A stretch of DNA of 64,000 bases. Origin: Prevotellaceae bacterium UBA1716 (lineage in GTDB: Bacteria; Bacteroidota; Bacteroidia; Bacteroidales; Bacteroidaceae). Below the pieces are notes generated by a model. That model was not told where the DNA came from. It worked only from the letters and a program-made list of their open reading frames with translations, and searched no databases. The position numbers were made by a program, and so were the translations under genes. Location of the stretch: positions 19,598 through 83,597 of the forward strand of contig DCIW01000195.1 of the NCBI GenBank assembly GCA_002317225.1. Direction: 5' to 3'. The first letter of the stretch is position 1. Each line of letters starts with the position of its first letter. Below, one piece after another: positions 27,667 to 37,806 of the stretch.

Positions 27667-27691
27667 CGCCCCCTTGGGGGGGCGGGGGGCT
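27667..27691 (+). repeat. inverted partial copy of the 50-bp element after mraY
   Basis: CGCCCCCTTGGGGGG followed by a CGGGGGGCT end is the reverse complement of 27551-27575 with at most one mismatch. It directly precedes (plus strand) the mraY stop. Together the arms could form a long hairpin in the mraY-murD mRNA spacer of 144 bp. Confidence 0.75.
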
Positions 27692-27692
27692 C

Positions 27693-28952
27693 CTACCTAA
27701 TCTTCAAAGTCAATATAGTAATAGCCGCCAAGATTATAGTCACAATCCAGAAACGTGTTGTAATCATACTCTCGAAGAGCAATCCATCAGGTTTCTTTAT
27801 CAAGTACTTAACGCCTGGTTCCATCTTGTGGCGATAATGATCGTGGAATGGAGCACGTTTGAATACTCTCCACTTCTCGCCCTTCTTATTGCCCTTCTTG
27901 GCATAAGCCACCTGAAGCATCACGCTGACACTCTCCATGAAGAAGATACCGCAAAGGATAGGGATAAGCAATTCCTTATGGATGATAATGGCTGTGACGG
28001 CAATCACACCACCGATGGCAAGGCTTCCCGTATCGCCCATAAACACTTTGGCTGGGTAGGCATTGTACCAGAGGAAACCGATGAGTGCACCGACAAAGGC
28101 ACAGATGAACACTACAATCTCCTCCGAACCAGGGATATACATCACGTTGAGATAACTTGCAAACTCGATATGTCCCGAGACGTACGCCAGTATTCCCAAC
28201 GTCGTTCCTATTATAGCCGAGTTGCCCGCACACATACCGTCCATACCATCATTGAGGTTGGCACCGTTCGATACGGCACAAATCACAATTGTTGTTGCAA
28301 TGATGAACAGCACCCAACCAATTGCACGCTTAGTAGTTCCGTTTGGTACGAAAGGAATGAGTTCGTAATAGTCAAGGTTGTTGTTCTTGAAGAACGGCAC
28401 AGTAGTAACGGTCGACTTACGTGCCTCACTCTTATGATAAACCACCTTCTTCTCGCCCACCTCACGAGTTACGTTCTCACGTACAACTGCCTGAGGACTA
28501 AGCCACAAAGTGATGCCGACAATACAACCGAAGGTCAACTGCCCAAGCATCTTGAGTCTTGGAGAAAGACCATCCTTGTTGCCACCCAACTTTATCTTGT
28601 CGTCAAGAAAGCCGAGCAAACCGAAGAACACGATGGTTGCAATAAGAAGCAGCACATACACGTTGGTAAGTTTGCCGAGGAGCAAGGCAGGAATGATTAC
28701 AGCCGCCAATATCACGACTCCACCCATCGAAGGAACACCCTTTTTCTGCACTCCGTATGGGTCGATAGCAGCATCACGTGCACCTTCAATTATCTTCTTA
28801 CGACGCATGTACTTAATAAAGTACTCTCCAAACCACATTGAGATGACAAGTGAAATGATAAGAGCCATCAACGCTCGGAACGAGACGAACTCGAACATCC
28901 TTACTCCCGGAATGTCAAGTTCCTTTAGGAATTGTGATAAATGGTAAAGCAT
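27693..28952 (-). CDS. mraY: phospho-N-acetylmuramoyl-pentapeptide-transferase
   Basis: Transfers phospho-MurNAc-pentapeptide to undecaprenyl phosphate, forming lipid I at the inner membrane. Ten membrane helices and the family motifs are visible: KKGVPSMGGV, FLDDKIKLG, NLNDGMDGM (catalytic aspartates), and FMGDTGSLAIGG with FMESVSVMLQ near the end. At 419 residues it is longer than E. coli MraY (360), mainly through a hydrophilic insert near residues 160-205, commonly seen in Bacteroidetes. It lies between murE and murD. Confidence 0.96.
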   Translation of the reverse strand: MLYHLSQFLKELDIPGVRMFEFVSFRALMALIISLVISMWFGEYFIKYMRRKKIIEGARDAAIDPYGVQKKGVPSMGGVVILAAVIIPALLLGKLTNVYVLLLIATIVFFGLLGFLDDKIKLGGNKDGLSPRLKMLGQLTFGCIVGITLWLSPQAVVRENVTREVGEKKVVYHKSEARKSTVTTVPFFKNNNLDYYELIPFVPNGTTKRAIGWVLFIIATTIVICAVSNGANLNDGMDGMCAGNSAIIGTTLGILAYVSGHIEFASYLNVMYIPGSEEIVVFICAFVGALIGFLWYNAYPAKVFMGDTGSLAIGGVIAVTAIIIHKELLIPILCGIFFMESVSVMLQVAYAKKGNKKGEKWRVFKRAPFHDHYRHKMEPGVKYLIKKPDGLLFESMITTRFWIVTIILAAITILTLKIR

Positions 28953-29050
28953 TTATGTTCAATTTATAATTTACAATTAATAATTAATAATGTGAGGTTG
29001 CAAGTATGATTATTATCCACATGCATTCTCACGTTTGGGCATCTCAATTT

Positions 29051-29110
29051 GTCCGTGCAGACGGACAAGGAAGTCCGCGCTAACGGACACGGATGTCCGT
29101 GCAGACGGAC
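29051..29110. repeat. three tandem hairpin repeats, 22-bp period, between murE and mraY
   Basis: GTCCGT-GCAG-ACGGAC (29051-29066), GTCCG-CGCTAA-CGGAC (29073-29088) and GTCCGT-GCAG-ACGGAC (29095-29110) start exactly 22 bp apart. Units one and three are identical; unit two differs in the loop but keeps the pairing. This fills much of the 182-bp murE-mraY spacer. The type is not assignable from sequence. Confidence 0.85.
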
Positions 29111-29134
29111 ATGGCAACACGCCCTAATGTTTTT

Positions 29135-30583
29135 TTAGAAGCAAGCGCGTACCTCTTCGTGATCGTCAAAGTGATGCTTCACGCCCTTAATAATCTGGTA
29201 GTCTTCGTGACCCTTTCCTGCGATGAGGATTACATCACCTGGTTGGGCAAGCATACAAGCTGTTTTAATTGCCTGACGACGATCCACGATAGTGAGCACA
29301 TCGCTGAGTTGCTCTGCAGTAAGGCCTGCCTGCATATCTTTGAGGATATCTTCTGGTTCTTCAAAACGAGGGTTATCGCTTGTGAGGATTACCTTGTCGC
29401 TCTGCTTCACAGCTTCTTGTGCCATGAGAGGGCGCTTGCCCTTGTCACGATTACCACCGCATCCACATACTGTGATAACCTTTCCGCTCTTGCCATCAAG
29501 CACCTGATGGATAGAGTTGAGCACGTTCTCAAGTGCATCTGGAGTATGAGCATAGTCTACGATTGCAGTATATCCCGATGGTGAACGAAGTGCCTCGAAA
29601 CGACCATTTACTGGTTTCATAGCACTCATCGCAACAAGCACTTCCTGTGGATCCTTACCGAGCATAACTGCTGCTCCATAAACAGCAAGGAGATTGCTCA
29701 CGTTAAACTTACCCACAAACTGCACTCCCACTTCCTTTCCATTGATTTCGAGATACATGCCTTCGAAGTGGCACTCTATAATCTTTGCCTTGAAGTCGGC
29801 AGGACTCTGCACGCTATATGTCTTGACAGTTGCTTTTGTATTCTGAACCATCACACTTCCGTTCTTGTCGTCTGCATTTGTGATAGCGAACGCATCAGCA
29901 GGAAGATTGTCGAAGAACTGCTTCTTTGCCTTGATATAGTTCTCGAAAGTCTTGTGATAATCGAGGTGGTCGCGAGTGATATTTGTGAACATAGCACCAA
30001 CGAAGCGAAGGCCGCCAATACGATTTTGAACCACACTATGCGAGCTAACCTCCATAAAGCAGTACTCACATCCAGCCTCAACCATCTTTGCGAGCAAGGC
30101 ATTGAGAGTCACAGGATCTGGTGTAGTATGCTCTGTTGGGACTGCCTCACCATCAATGTAGTTGCACACAGTTGATAGAAGACCAGTCTTATGTCCCATC
30201 GCGCGATACATATTATATAATACGGTAGCAATGGTTGTCTTTCCGTTTGTTCCGGTAACACCTACAAGCTTCAACTTGCTTGTTGGGTCGCCATAGAAGT
30301 TTGTGGCAATCTGACCCACGTTCTGCTCTGTATTGGCAAGGCGAACGTAAGCCACTCCGTCTGCAAGTTCAGCAGGCATATCTTCACACACAATTGCCTT
30401 GGCTCCAAGTTCGAGAGCCTTTCCGATGTAGGCGTGACCGTCTGCAGCAGTACCCTTAACAGCAATAAACATATTGCCATCCTTCACTTGGCGTGAGTCG
30501 ATGTTCACACCGTTGACTTCAACGTCCTGTGCACCTTTCTGTTCAAGGACATCAAGACCTTTCAACAAATCTTGCAGTTTCAT
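29135..30583 (-). CDS. murE: UDP-N-acetylmuramoyl-tripeptide synthetase, probably meso-DAP adding
   Basis: Adds the third residue of the stem peptide. The ATP loop is TGTNGKTT (110-117). The amino-acid selectivity motif reads DNPR (about residue 400, in [15 protein letters not shown]), which in this family marks meso-diaminopimelate enzymes. [13 protein letters not shown] and [10 protein letters not shown] are further Mur ligase blocks. The protein is 482 residues long and lies 8 bp after ftsI. Confidence 0.95.
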   Translation of the reverse strand: MKLQDLLKGLDVLEQKGAQDVEVNGVNIDSRQVKDGNMFIAVKGTAADGHAYIGKALELGAKAIVCEDMPAELADGVAYVRLANTEQNVGQIATNFYGDPTSKLKLVGVTGTNGKTTIATVLYNMYRAMGHKTGLLSTVCNYIDGEAVPTEHTTPDPVTLNALLAKMVEAGCEYCFMEVSSHSVVQNRIGGLRFVGAMFTNITRDHLDYHKTFENYIKAKKQFFDNLPADAFAITNADDKNGSVMVQNTKATVKTYSVQSPADFKAKIIECHFEGMYLEINGKEVGVQFVGKFNVSNLLAVYGAAVMLGKDPQEVLVAMSAMKPVNGRFEALRSPSGYTAIVDYAHTPDALENVLNSIHQVLDGKSGKVITVCGCGGNRDKGKRPLMAQEAVKQSDKVILTSDNPRFEEPEDILKDMQAGLTAEQLSDVLTIVDRRQAIKTACMLAQPGDVILIAGKGHEDYQIIKGVKHHFDDHEEVRACF

Positions 30584-30591
30584 ATATAGTT

Positions 30592-32766
30592 CTATTTTAA
30601 TTCGATAAGTATTTTGTTGCCCTTTTCAATCTTAGTTCCCGCAGGAATGCTTTGGCCGACAACTTTTCCTCGGCCCTTCACGCGAGTATGGATTCCTCGA
30701 CTTTCAAGGGCATATACAGCATCGCGAGCACCCATTCCCGTAACATCAGGAACTGAAGTCTCACTCGTGAACACTTGTTTCAGTCTGACACTCTTACCTT
30801 CAATCGTAGCCGAAGCATACTGATGCTTTGTGTCGCCACTCACGAGCACATTGAACTCGCGAAGAACTCGCTTGGCCGCAGCCACATCACCAGTCTTGAC
30901 ATCCGGAATATATACCGAAGTAGAATCGGCAGCACGATTAATATCAGTCGTAAGATTCTTTGAATAAACACGTTGTGCAATTTGCGAGAACACCGGACCA
31001 GCCTGTCCACCACCACTCGACACATAGTATGAGTGGCGAATTGCAACGATACAAGTGTAGCGTGGAGCCTCTGAAGGGAAATATCCGCAGAAGCTAACGA
31101 GGTGCTCGTTCTTTCCACCGTGATAGCCACCGCCATTAGACACCTGGGCTGTACCAGTCTTACCCGAAACATCGAAGAACTTGTTTCCAGCCTTCTTACC
31201 GAGGCCTTCCTTGTCGCAAACCACACGATGCAGGATGGTCTGTATCTCTTCGAGAGTCTGAGGTTTGCAGATATGTTCGCGGATGACATTCACCGGATAT
31301 TCTTCTACCATCTCACCATTTCGTGAGATTCCTTTCACGAAGCGTGGAGCGACCAACTTGCCTCCATTGGCAATTGCATTATAGAAGGTACATGTGGAGA
31401 TAGGAGGAATCTGAGTCTCGTAACCGATTGACATCCACGCAAGTGCAGTAGCAGACCAGTTGAGAGAGTTCTTGAATCCGCCCTTGCTGTCACGCTTTGG
31501 CATACGGATGATAGGGTTAGCAGCACCGCTGAAGCGTTCGGGCAAGCCGAGTGGAGCACCGATACCCACGCGACGAAGACCTTCGACAAACTTCTCTGGC
31601 TGATTATGGTAATGCTCATCTATAAGTTTGCTGACACCGATGTTCGAAGAGAACATAAGCACATGAGGCACATCAATCACATGATAACCACCACGATTCC
31701 AGTTGTGGTCCTTCATGTATGCACCATGCATATTCATCACACCACAACCTGTGTCCACATGGTCTGAAACCTTGATATATCCATCATCAAGACCTACCAT
31801 GATTGATGCGGTCTTGAATGTAGAACCCGGTTCCATCAACGATGCAAGTGCGTAGTTACGAGCTTCGTAATAGTTGCCGTCGTCGTAGCGTTCGAGGTTG
31901 ACGATTGCTTTCACATCACCCGTCTTCACTTCCATAAGGATAGCGACACCCATAGTGGCTTCGAGTTCGTGAAGTTTTTCGCGGAGAGCACTTTCGCAGA
32001 TATCCTGCATGCTCACATCGATAGTGGAAACAACGTCGTAACCATCCTGTGGAGCCTCATCAATGATATCCAAGTACTTGTTGAACACCTTCTTATGATG
32101 AACCTTACCCGACTTGCCACGAAGCACAGAGTCGTAGGCGAGTTCGATTCCCGAACGAGCAGAGTCTTTTGCACCGTAAAGGTCGCCGAGGGTACGCTTT
32201 GCAAGTGTGCCGAATGGTTTGTTACGGTTGTTGTACTCTATCACAACGAGACCGCTCTTGTTCTTATTCTTCTCCTTGAAGATTGGAAGACGGATTATTT
32301 CGTTGTACTGTATGTAGTTAAGCACCTGACGAGGGCACACTTCCCAATAACGCTTGCCTCCGTTAAGGCCTTCGAGAAGGTGTTCCTTGTATTCGCGTTC
32401 GGTAAGGATAGGGCAAATGCCATAGAGACCTCGACTGATAGAATCGATGTTGGCATTCCAGATGCTATCTTTTTCTTCCTTTGCCTTTTCATCCTTGTCT
32501 GCACCACCCGACATAAAATCGATGTAGAGTCGGTAGTTAGGCAGACTGCTCGCCATAATCTGCTTGCCGTCGGACGATAGGATATTACCTCGGTTAGGCT
32601 TGAGTTCCATAGTGTCCGAAACGCTGACCTGACCGACATCCACCCATTTGTCATGCTGTATCACCATGGTTTTGAACATGTTCCAGATGATCCAGAAACA
32701 GATGAGTATCGCACAAACGACTACTATCGTAAATCGGGTTGATATGTATTTCTTTTCAAACTTCAT
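30592..32766 (-). CDS. ftsI: penicillin-binding protein 2/3-type transpeptidase with PASTA domain (FtsI)
   Basis: Class B PBP for septal cross-linking. The 724-residue protein has one N-terminal membrane helix (about 11-32) and a pedestal domain. The transpeptidase domain has STFK (about 310), SSN (about 370) and KTGTAQ (about 535). A C-terminal PASTA domain (about 663-724, [17 protein letters not shown]) is present in many Bacteroidetes FtsI and absent in E. coli. Its place between ftsL and murE makes it FtsI. Confidence 0.95.
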   Translation of the reverse strand: MKFEKKYISTRFTIVVVCAILICFWIIWNMFKTMVIQHDKWVDVGQVSVSDTMELKPNRGNILSSDGKQIMASSLPNYRLYIDFMSGGADKDEKAKEEKDSIWNANIDSISRGLYGICPILTEREYKEHLLEGLNGGKRYWEVCPRQVLNYIQYNEIIRLPIFKEKNKNKSGLVVIEYNNRNKPFGTLAKRTLGDLYGAKDSARSGIELAYDSVLRGKSGKVHHKKVFNKYLDIIDEAPQDGYDVVSTIDVSMQDICESALREKLHELEATMGVAILMEVKTGDVKAIVNLERYDDGNYYEARNYALASLMEPGSTFKTASIMVGLDDGYIKVSDHVDTGCGVMNMHGAYMKDHNWNRGGYHVIDVPHVLMFSSNIGVSKLIDEHYHNQPEKFVEGLRRVGIGAPLGLPERFSGAANPIIRMPKRDSKGGFKNSLNWSATALAWMSIGYETQIPPISTCTFYNAIANGGKLVAPRFVKGISRNGEMVEEYPVNVIREHICKPQTLEEIQTILHRVVCDKEGLGKKAGNKFFDVSGKTGTAQVSNGGGYHGGKNEHLVSFCGYFPSEAPRYTCIVAIRHSYYVSSGGGQAGPVFSQIAQRVYSKNLTTDINRAADSTSVYIPDVKTGDVAAAKRVLREFNVLVSGDTKHQYASATIEGKSVRLKQVFTSETSVPDVTGMGARDAVYALESRGIHTRVKGRGKVVGQSIPAGTKIEKGNKILIELK

Positions 32767-32861
32767 TGTTTGTTATATCTCGAATTTCTTTGTTTAGTGT
32801 AGGAAGTGTAGGATAAAAATAAAAAATAAGTTGTTTTTTCTTATGATTTTCAGCTTTTACC

Positions 32862-33341
32862 CTATTCTATTGAGTCTTGTCGGATGAGGTAAGGAGGAGT
32901 GATTGGGGTTTCAAGCACACTATCCTTGGTTTGTTTCAAGCGACGCTCAACGTTCGATTGACGTGATATATTCATCAGTTCGCTCGACTGAGTCAGCACG
33001 TTGTACTTCACCTTCTGGAGTTCGGTACGCAGACTGTCAATCGTGATGGCATCCTGCTGACTCGAATAGCGGTTACCGGTATAGAGCAGGGTGAGCAGCA
33101 CACAGAACATGATGAAGATCACCTGCTTGCGGATGAATCGGCTCTGCAATATGTCACCACCGAGAACTGCACGGAGTGAGAGCTCGCCCATATCATCCTC
33201 TTCGTCGGTGAACTTCTTGAGTGCCTCAATCGCCTCGCGCTGGTCTTGCTTCTCCTGCTCGGCTTGGATTTGCTCCTGGGCTTCCTCTGTGAGTTCCTCT
33301 TCCTTGGGGTCTATATCTTGTATGTAATCTTTTTCTTCCAT
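32862..33341 (-). CDS. ftsL: FtsL-like division protein
   Basis: The 159-residue bitopic protein has a very acidic cytoplasmic N-terminus (about 70 residues, KEEELTEEAQEQIQAEQ), one membrane helix (about 73-93, QVIFIMFCVLLTLLYTG) and a short periplasmic coiled coil (ITIDSLRTELQKVKYN). Topology and position between rsmH and ftsI identify FtsL, whose sequence is poorly conserved. The long acidic tail is typical of the Bacteroidetes version. Confidence 0.8.
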   Translation of the reverse strand: MEEKDYIQDIDPKEEELTEEAQEQIQAEQEKQDQREAIEALKKFTDEEDDMGELSLRAVLGGDILQSRFIRKQVIFIMFCVLLTLLYTGNRYSSQQDAITIDSLRTELQKVKYNVLTQSSELMNISRQSNVERRLKQTKDSVLETPITPPYLIRQDSIE

Positions 33342-33370
33342 TGAGCGTTTTAATATTGTTTGGCTGCTAC

Positions 33371-34330
33371 CTAAATCTTCTCTGCAATTCGGAGTTTTGC
33401 ACTTCGCGAACGAGGGTTGCGTTCCTGCTCTTCTTGATTAGGGACAATCACTTTATTATTAATAAGGTGGAAAGGCGTGTTTACCCGACCAAAGAAGTCC
33501 TTGTCTTCCCTACCCTCAACGTTGCCCGTCTTCATCAAGTTCTTCACGATGCGGTCTTCGAGCGAATGGTATGTGATGACCACCAAACGACCACCCGGAC
33601 GAAGCATTTCGGTAGCACTTCGGAGCATTTCCTTGAGTGCATCCATCTCGTGATTCACTTCGATGCGGAGTGCCTGAAACACTTTTGCGAGTTCTTTCTT
33701 CTCACGGTCACGACCGAAAAGCGGCTTAGTGACTTCGAGGAATTCGCCTATAGTTTCTATCTTCTTTGTCTTGCGTGCATTTACAAGAACCGAAGCAAGT
33801 TTACGTGCGTTCTTCAGTTCGCCGTAAAGGTAGAACACGTCGGCGAGCGCCTTTTCGTCGTATGTATTGACCACCTCAGCTGCTGTCATTCCCGCTCTCT
33901 GGTTCATTCGCATATCGAGTTTCCCATCGAAACGGAACGAGAAGCCACGTTCGCTATCATCAAAATGGTGAGAACTGACTCCGAGATCTGCAAGCAATCC
34001 GTCTATCTCCTCCACTCCATAATAGCGCATGAAGTTCTTGAGGTAGCGGAAATTGGAACGGACGAAAGTGAACTGGCCTTCATAGTCATTGAACGACTTC
34101 GACATACAGTTTCCATCAATTGCAACACTTTTGTTTGCATTTTCCTCTGCATCCGCATCCTGATCGAAACTGTAGAGGTGTCCGTCCTTATCGAGTCTGC
34201 TGAGTATCTCGCGACTATGACCACCACCACCGAAAGTAACATCGACAAAGTTTCCACCTTTATCAATGTTCAATCCGTCCACGCTCTCCTTGAGCAAGAC
34301 TGGTACGTGATAAGTCATTTGTTCTTCCAT
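33371..34330 (-). CDS. rsmH: 16S rRNA (cytosine(1402)-N(4))-methyltransferase
   Basis: Methylates C1402 in the 16S rRNA decoding centre using S-adenosylmethionine. The 319-residue protein begins YHVPVLLKESVDGLNI, with the SAM loop FVDVTFGGGGHSREIL (about 27-42), DLGVSSHHFDDSERGFSFRFDGKLDMRM and a late block ITYHSLEDRIVKN. It is 21 bp after mraZ and 29 bp before ftsL. Confidence 0.97.
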   Translation of the reverse strand: MEEQMTYHVPVLLKESVDGLNIDKGGNFVDVTFGGGGHSREILSRLDKDGHLYSFDQDADAEENANKSVAIDGNCMSKSFNDYEGQFTFVRSNFRYLKNFMRYYGVEEIDGLLADLGVSSHHFDDSERGFSFRFDGKLDMRMNQRAGMTAAEVVNTYDEKALADVFYLYGELKNARKLASVLVNARKTKKIETIGEFLEVTKPLFGRDREKKELAKVFQALRIEVNHEMDALKEMLRSATEMLRPGGRLVVITYHSLEDRIVKNLMKTGNVEGREDKDFFGRVNTPFHLINNKVIVPNQEEQERNPRSRSAKLRIAEKI

Positions 34331-34351
34331 TCAATTCGTGTTGTTAAGAGA

Positions 34352-34792
34352 TTAAGCGAACAAGCCCTCGATATCGCTACCGAGTTCATCGTCTGCACTA
34401 AGATATTGGTCGAGATTCTCCTTGCTCCACACCTCAATCTTATTGTCGACTCCTAAGAATCGAACGTCTGCATCAATTTCCGCATATTGCAACTTCGACT
34501 TTGCAATCAGGATGCGTCCATTGCTGTCGAGCTCTACAGGTTCTGCATCGGCAGAAAAGCGGCGAAGCATGTCTTGATGCTCACGCTTCCAAAGATTGAG
34601 ATGCGACTTGAGATCATCGAGCTTTTCGTTCCACACGGATTCAGGATAAAGCACAAGACACTTCTGGAACAAATCCTTACGCAGAACGAGCTTTGTAGCA
34701 TCTTCGGCGGCAAGGATCTTCCTTAATGCTGCAGGCAGGAAAACTCTGCCTTTTGCATCTGTCTTTGCTGAAAAATCTCCGATGAATCGCAT
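34352..34792 (-). CDS. mraZ: transcriptional regulator MraZ
   Basis: DNA-binding repressor of the dcw cluster. The 146-residue protein has two SpoVT-AbrB-like halves, each with a DxxGR-type motif: KTDAKGRVFLPAALR (about 10-24) and ELDSNGRILI (about 90-99). The start MRFIGDFSAKTD is standard. It heads the whole cluster, and two MraZ-type boxes overlap the promoter just upstream, so it probably autoregulates. Confidence 0.94.
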   Translation of the reverse strand: MRFIGDFSAKTDAKGRVFLPAALRKILAAEDATKLVLRKDLFQKCLVLYPESVWNEKLDDLKSHLNLWKREHQDMLRRFSADAEPVELDSNGRILIAKSKLQYAEIDADVRFLGVDNKIEVWSKENLDQYLSADDELGSDIEGLFA

Positions 34793-35126
34793 TTGTAATT
34801 AAGTTGTTTTGTGGCGTTGGTTAACATCGTTTTGAACGAGTCCCTCGTACCTTATTTATGAAATCTTTTGCAAAAGTAATAAATTCCCCACATTTCCCCA
34901 CAAAATATCAAGAAAATTTAGAAAAAAAATCATTTAAACCTATCTAAGCACTCTATTTCATTGTTTTCAAACGCTTTTAAAGCAATTTAGTGTGGTGGGG
35001 GACGTTTTTGCGATTAATATCAAAAAAGGCATGAACATTATTTTTTTGTCGTAAAGATTTGTATGTTTCAGAAAGTTTTATGATATTTGCACACGAATTG
35101 AAAACAGTCACAAAAATCACATCGTA
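34793..35126. other. divergent intergenic region between mraZ and the barrel protein
   Basis: The 334-bp region carries the mraZ promoter with its boxes (34871-34904). On the other side, a GATATTTG (about 35082-35089) one base off the -7 consensus could serve the plus-strand outer-membrane gene. The central part is AT-rich, with a GTGGTGGGGG string at about 34992-35001. No gene is visible. Confidence 0.5.
34871..34904 (-). promoter_or_regulatory. dcw promoter overlapped by MraZ boxes
   Basis: On the minus strand, TTTG (34901-34904), a 22-bp spacer, then TACTTTTG (34871-34878). Inside the spacer are two TGGGG boxes (34886-34890 and 34896-34900) in direct repeat with exactly 10-bp period. This is the TGGGN-N5-TGGGN layout known for MraZ operators. 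Binding there would block RNA polymerase. Confidence 0.78.
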
Positions 35127-35756
35127 ATGAAACGTTTTTTTTGTACAACTTTGATACTTATTTCAACAATCATCACAGTCTTGCCTGCTGATGCTCAAGT
35201 GAAGTTTGGTCTCAAAGTCGGAACCAACATAGCAAACGCGACCCTCAACAGAGAGTTTTTCGACTCTGAAAATCGCATAGGGTTTCTCATCGGACCAATG
35301 TTAGATGTGAAAATGCCTATTCTGGGATTGGGATTAGAGTTTGCGGCGCAATATCATGTTCGGCACATGCAACTCACACCTACAGAAGAAACAGACATGG
35401 CCGGTGGTGTTGCTTCGCTCCATACAATTGACATCCCGATAAATGCCAAATGGACATTGGGCAACGATAACATTCTGAGTGCCTATGCAGCAACAGGTCC
35501 GCAGATGTCCTGGAATATTGGAGGTCAACAACTCAAGCAAGTGTTTGATTTAGGCCAATACACAATGAAATCGTCTTACCTGAGTTGGAATATCGGTACC
35601 GGTGTCACCTTCCTTTCAAATTTCAGAATAGGATACACTTACAATATTGCAATCGGAGCGACCGCCTTAGTCGATTTCCACGATGCTGCCGGCAACTTAA
35701 TCAGCGGCAAACTACGCAACAACACTCATCAAGTATTCTTTATCCACTTCTTTTAA
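35127..35756 (+). CDS. outer-membrane beta-barrel protein (porin-like)
   Basis: The 209-residue protein has a signal peptide (MKRFFCTTLILISTIITVLPADAQ) and a mature part of alternating amphipathic strands ending in an aromatic residue (VFFIHFF), as outer-membrane barrels do. It resembles the PorT/OMP_b-brl group (VKFGLKVGTNIANATL opening). The cargo or role is unknown. Its stop codon directly abuts the priA start codon. Confidence 0.75.
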   Translation: MKRFFCTTLILISTIITVLPADAQVKFGLKVGTNIANATLNREFFDSENRIGFLIGPMLDVKMPILGLGLEFAAQYHVRHMQLTPTEETDMAGGVASLHTIDIPINAKWTLGNDNILSAYAATGPQMSWNIGGQQLKQVFDLGQYTMKSSYLSWNIGTGVTFLSNFRIGYTYNIAIGATALVDFHDAAGNLISGKLRNNTHQVFFIHFF

Positions 35757-37787
35757 ATGCTGTACGCAGACGTAATCCTTCCGCTTCCTCTACAAGACAC
35801 ATATACTTATGCCATTCCCCAAGATATGGAGAGTGGCATTTGCCGTGGTTGTAGGGTGGTTGTTCAATTTGGAGCAAAGAAGGTTTACACTGCCATTGTC
35901 ATCAGAGTACATGACCAGCGTCTAAACTTCGATAACATTAAGTACATTAGCGAGTTACTTGAATCTACTCCGATTGTAAATGAGAACCAACTCTCCCTTT
36001 GGAACTGGATATCATCTTACTATATGTGTCCACTTGGAGATGTGTACAAAGCCGCTCTTCCAGGTGGTCTCAAGCCAAAAGACCAGAACGCATTAAAGGA
36101 GAAGAACAAACGCAGAAAACTCAAACTTGCTTACGAAGATTGGAACGCTCGCGAGGATGAGATTCGCAAGAACTTGAGCCCTGCCCAAACAAAAGCGTTC
36201 AACGAAATTAACGAGTCTTTCAATAAGTTCAATACGAGTTTGCTCCACGGAGTCACATCAAGTGGAAAGACGGAGATTTACATCAATCTTATTAAAGAAT
36301 ACATAGCAAAAGGGAAGCAGGTTCTTTACCTTCTTCCGGAAATTGCACTTACCACACAAATCACCAACCGCCTTGAATCGGTGTTTGGAGATTCTATGTG
36401 CGTATACCACTCTAAATATACTGATGCACAACGTGTTGCTGTTTATCAGAAGCAACTCTCCGACGAACCGTTCCAACTCGTGCTTGGAGTGCGTTCATCC
36501 GTCTTTCTGCCTTTTCAAAATCTTGGACTCGTCATCGTGGACGAAGAGCATGAGCAATCATACAAGCAGCAAGAGCCCGCCCCACGTTACCATGCCCGTA
36601 GTGCCGCCCTTATGCTTGCAAAACAGTTTGATGCAAAGACTCTTCTTGGCACAGCAACTCCTTCGTTCGAAACCTATCATGCTGCTCGTAGTGGGCGTTT
36701 CGGTTACATCCAACTTACCGAGCGCTTCAAAGGCATGCAACTGCCTGAGATACAAATTGTAGACATCAAGACTCTTCGCAAACAGAAACGTATGCTTGGA
36801 GCTTTCTCTCCCGACCTTGTTGACGAGATTCGTGGGGCTCTTTCACGTGGCGAACAAGTCATACTTTTCCAAAACCGAAGAGGCTTTTCGCACTTCATCG
36901 AGTGCAAGCAATGCGGATGGGTGCCTCGTTGTGCTCATTGCGACGTGAGCCTTACTTATCACAAGAAGACAAACCAACTCACTTGCCACTATTGCGGTTA
37001 CACCTACCGCCTTCCGGAAGTATGCCCTTCGTGCGAGGAGAAAAACTTCATAAACAAGGGAGTTGGAACGGAGAAAGTGGAAGACCAAATCCACGAACTT
37101 TTTCCTGAAGCATCCGTCCTCAGAATGGACCTCGACACTACCCGTGCCCGCGACTCTTACGAAAAGATTATCAATGAGTTTGCCGACCATAAGGCAGACA
37201 TCCTCATAGGCACTCAGATGGTGACTAAAGGACTTGATTTCGATAGCGTTAGCATTGTCGGTATACTCGATGCTGACACCATGCTCAACCAACCAGACTT
37301 CCGTGCTTACGAACGCACTTTCCAGACCCTTTCGCAAGTGGCAGGAAGAGCGGGAAGAAAGAACCATGCAGGTAAGGTAATCCTACAAACTCGTTCGGCA
37401 GATTCATCTCTTATCCAACAAGTTACCGGCAATGACTTTTGGGGAATGTTTTATGATCAAATGCTTCAACGCAAGGCATTCAACTACCCTCCTTTCTATC
37501 GCCTCATCTACATCTACCTGAAACATCGTGACGGAGTGCTGCTCGACCACCTCGCTGTTGAGATGGCAGACAAGCTTCGTGCTGTGTTCGGCGAACGTGT
37601 TCTCGGACCTGATGCACCACCTGTCAGCAGGGTACAAAGTCTCTTCATCCGCAAGATAATGATAAAAGTGGAGCATTCTGCATCTCCTAACAAAGTTAGA
37701 AGTGCTATTCTTGCCGTACAAAGACAGATATTGGAACAGCCAATTGCCAATTCGCTCAACATTTACTATGATGTGGACCCACTTTAG
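35757..37787 (+). CDS. priA: primosomal protein N' (PriA helicase), compact form
   Basis: Superfamily 2 helicase restarting collapsed replication forks. An N-terminal 3'-DNA-binding domain spans about 1-106. Walker A is in GVTSSGKTEIY (about 165-175) and the DEEH box in IVDEEHEQSYKQQEPAPRYH. The zinc module has CKQCGWVPRCAHC and CHYCGY with CPSC. Motifs V and VI include IGTQMVTKGLDF and QVAGRAGR. At 676 residues it is short: only about 60 residues separate the N-terminal domain from Walker A, against about 115 in E. coli, so the winged-helix domain seems missing or reduced. The ATG follows the previous stop without a gap. Confidence 0.93.
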   Translation: MLYADVILPLPLQDTYTYAIPQDMESGICRGCRVVVQFGAKKVYTAIVIRVHDQRLNFDNIKYISELLESTPIVNENQLSLWNWISSYYMCPLGDVYKAALPGGLKPKDQNALKEKNKRRKLKLAYEDWNAREDEIRKNLSPAQTKAFNEINESFNKFNTSLLHGVTSSGKTEIYINLIKEYIAKGKQVLYLLPEIALTTQITNRLESVFGDSMCVYHSKYTDAQRVAVYQKQLSDEPFQLVLGVRSSVFLPFQNLGLVIVDEEHEQSYKQQEPAPRYHARSAALMLAKQFDAKTLLGTATPSFETYHAARSGRFGYIQLTERFKGMQLPEIQIVDIKTLRKQKRMLGAFSPDLVDEIRGALSRGEQVILFQNRRGFSHFIECKQCGWVPRCAHCDVSLTYHKKTNQLTCHYCGYTYRLPEVCPSCEEKNFINKGVGTEKVEDQIHELFPEASVLRMDLDTTRARDSYEKIINEFADHKADILIGTQMVTKGLDFDSVSIVGILDADTMLNQPDFRAYERTFQTLSQVAGRAGRKNHAGKVILQTRSADSSLIQQVTGNDFWGMFYDQMLQRKAFNYPPFYRLIYIYLKHRDGVLLDHLAVEMADKLRAVFGERVLGPDAPPVSRVQSLFIRKIMIKVEHSASPNKVRSAILAVQRQILEQPIANSLNIYYDVDPL

Positions 37788-37806
37788 CACATTATAGGCA
37801 AAAAAA

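Noticed and set aside
27603..28841. 412-codon open frame on the plus strand
   Set aside because: It lies antisense to mraY and runs through the repeat elements; mraY motifs are unmistakable on the other strand.
29051..29110. CRISPR-like array
   Set aside because: The units are palindromic with 6-bp gaps, not repeats with unique 30-bp spacers, and no cas gene is near.
33341..34456. 371-codon open frame on the plus strand
   Set aside because: It is antisense to rsmH and mraZ, both of which are certain.
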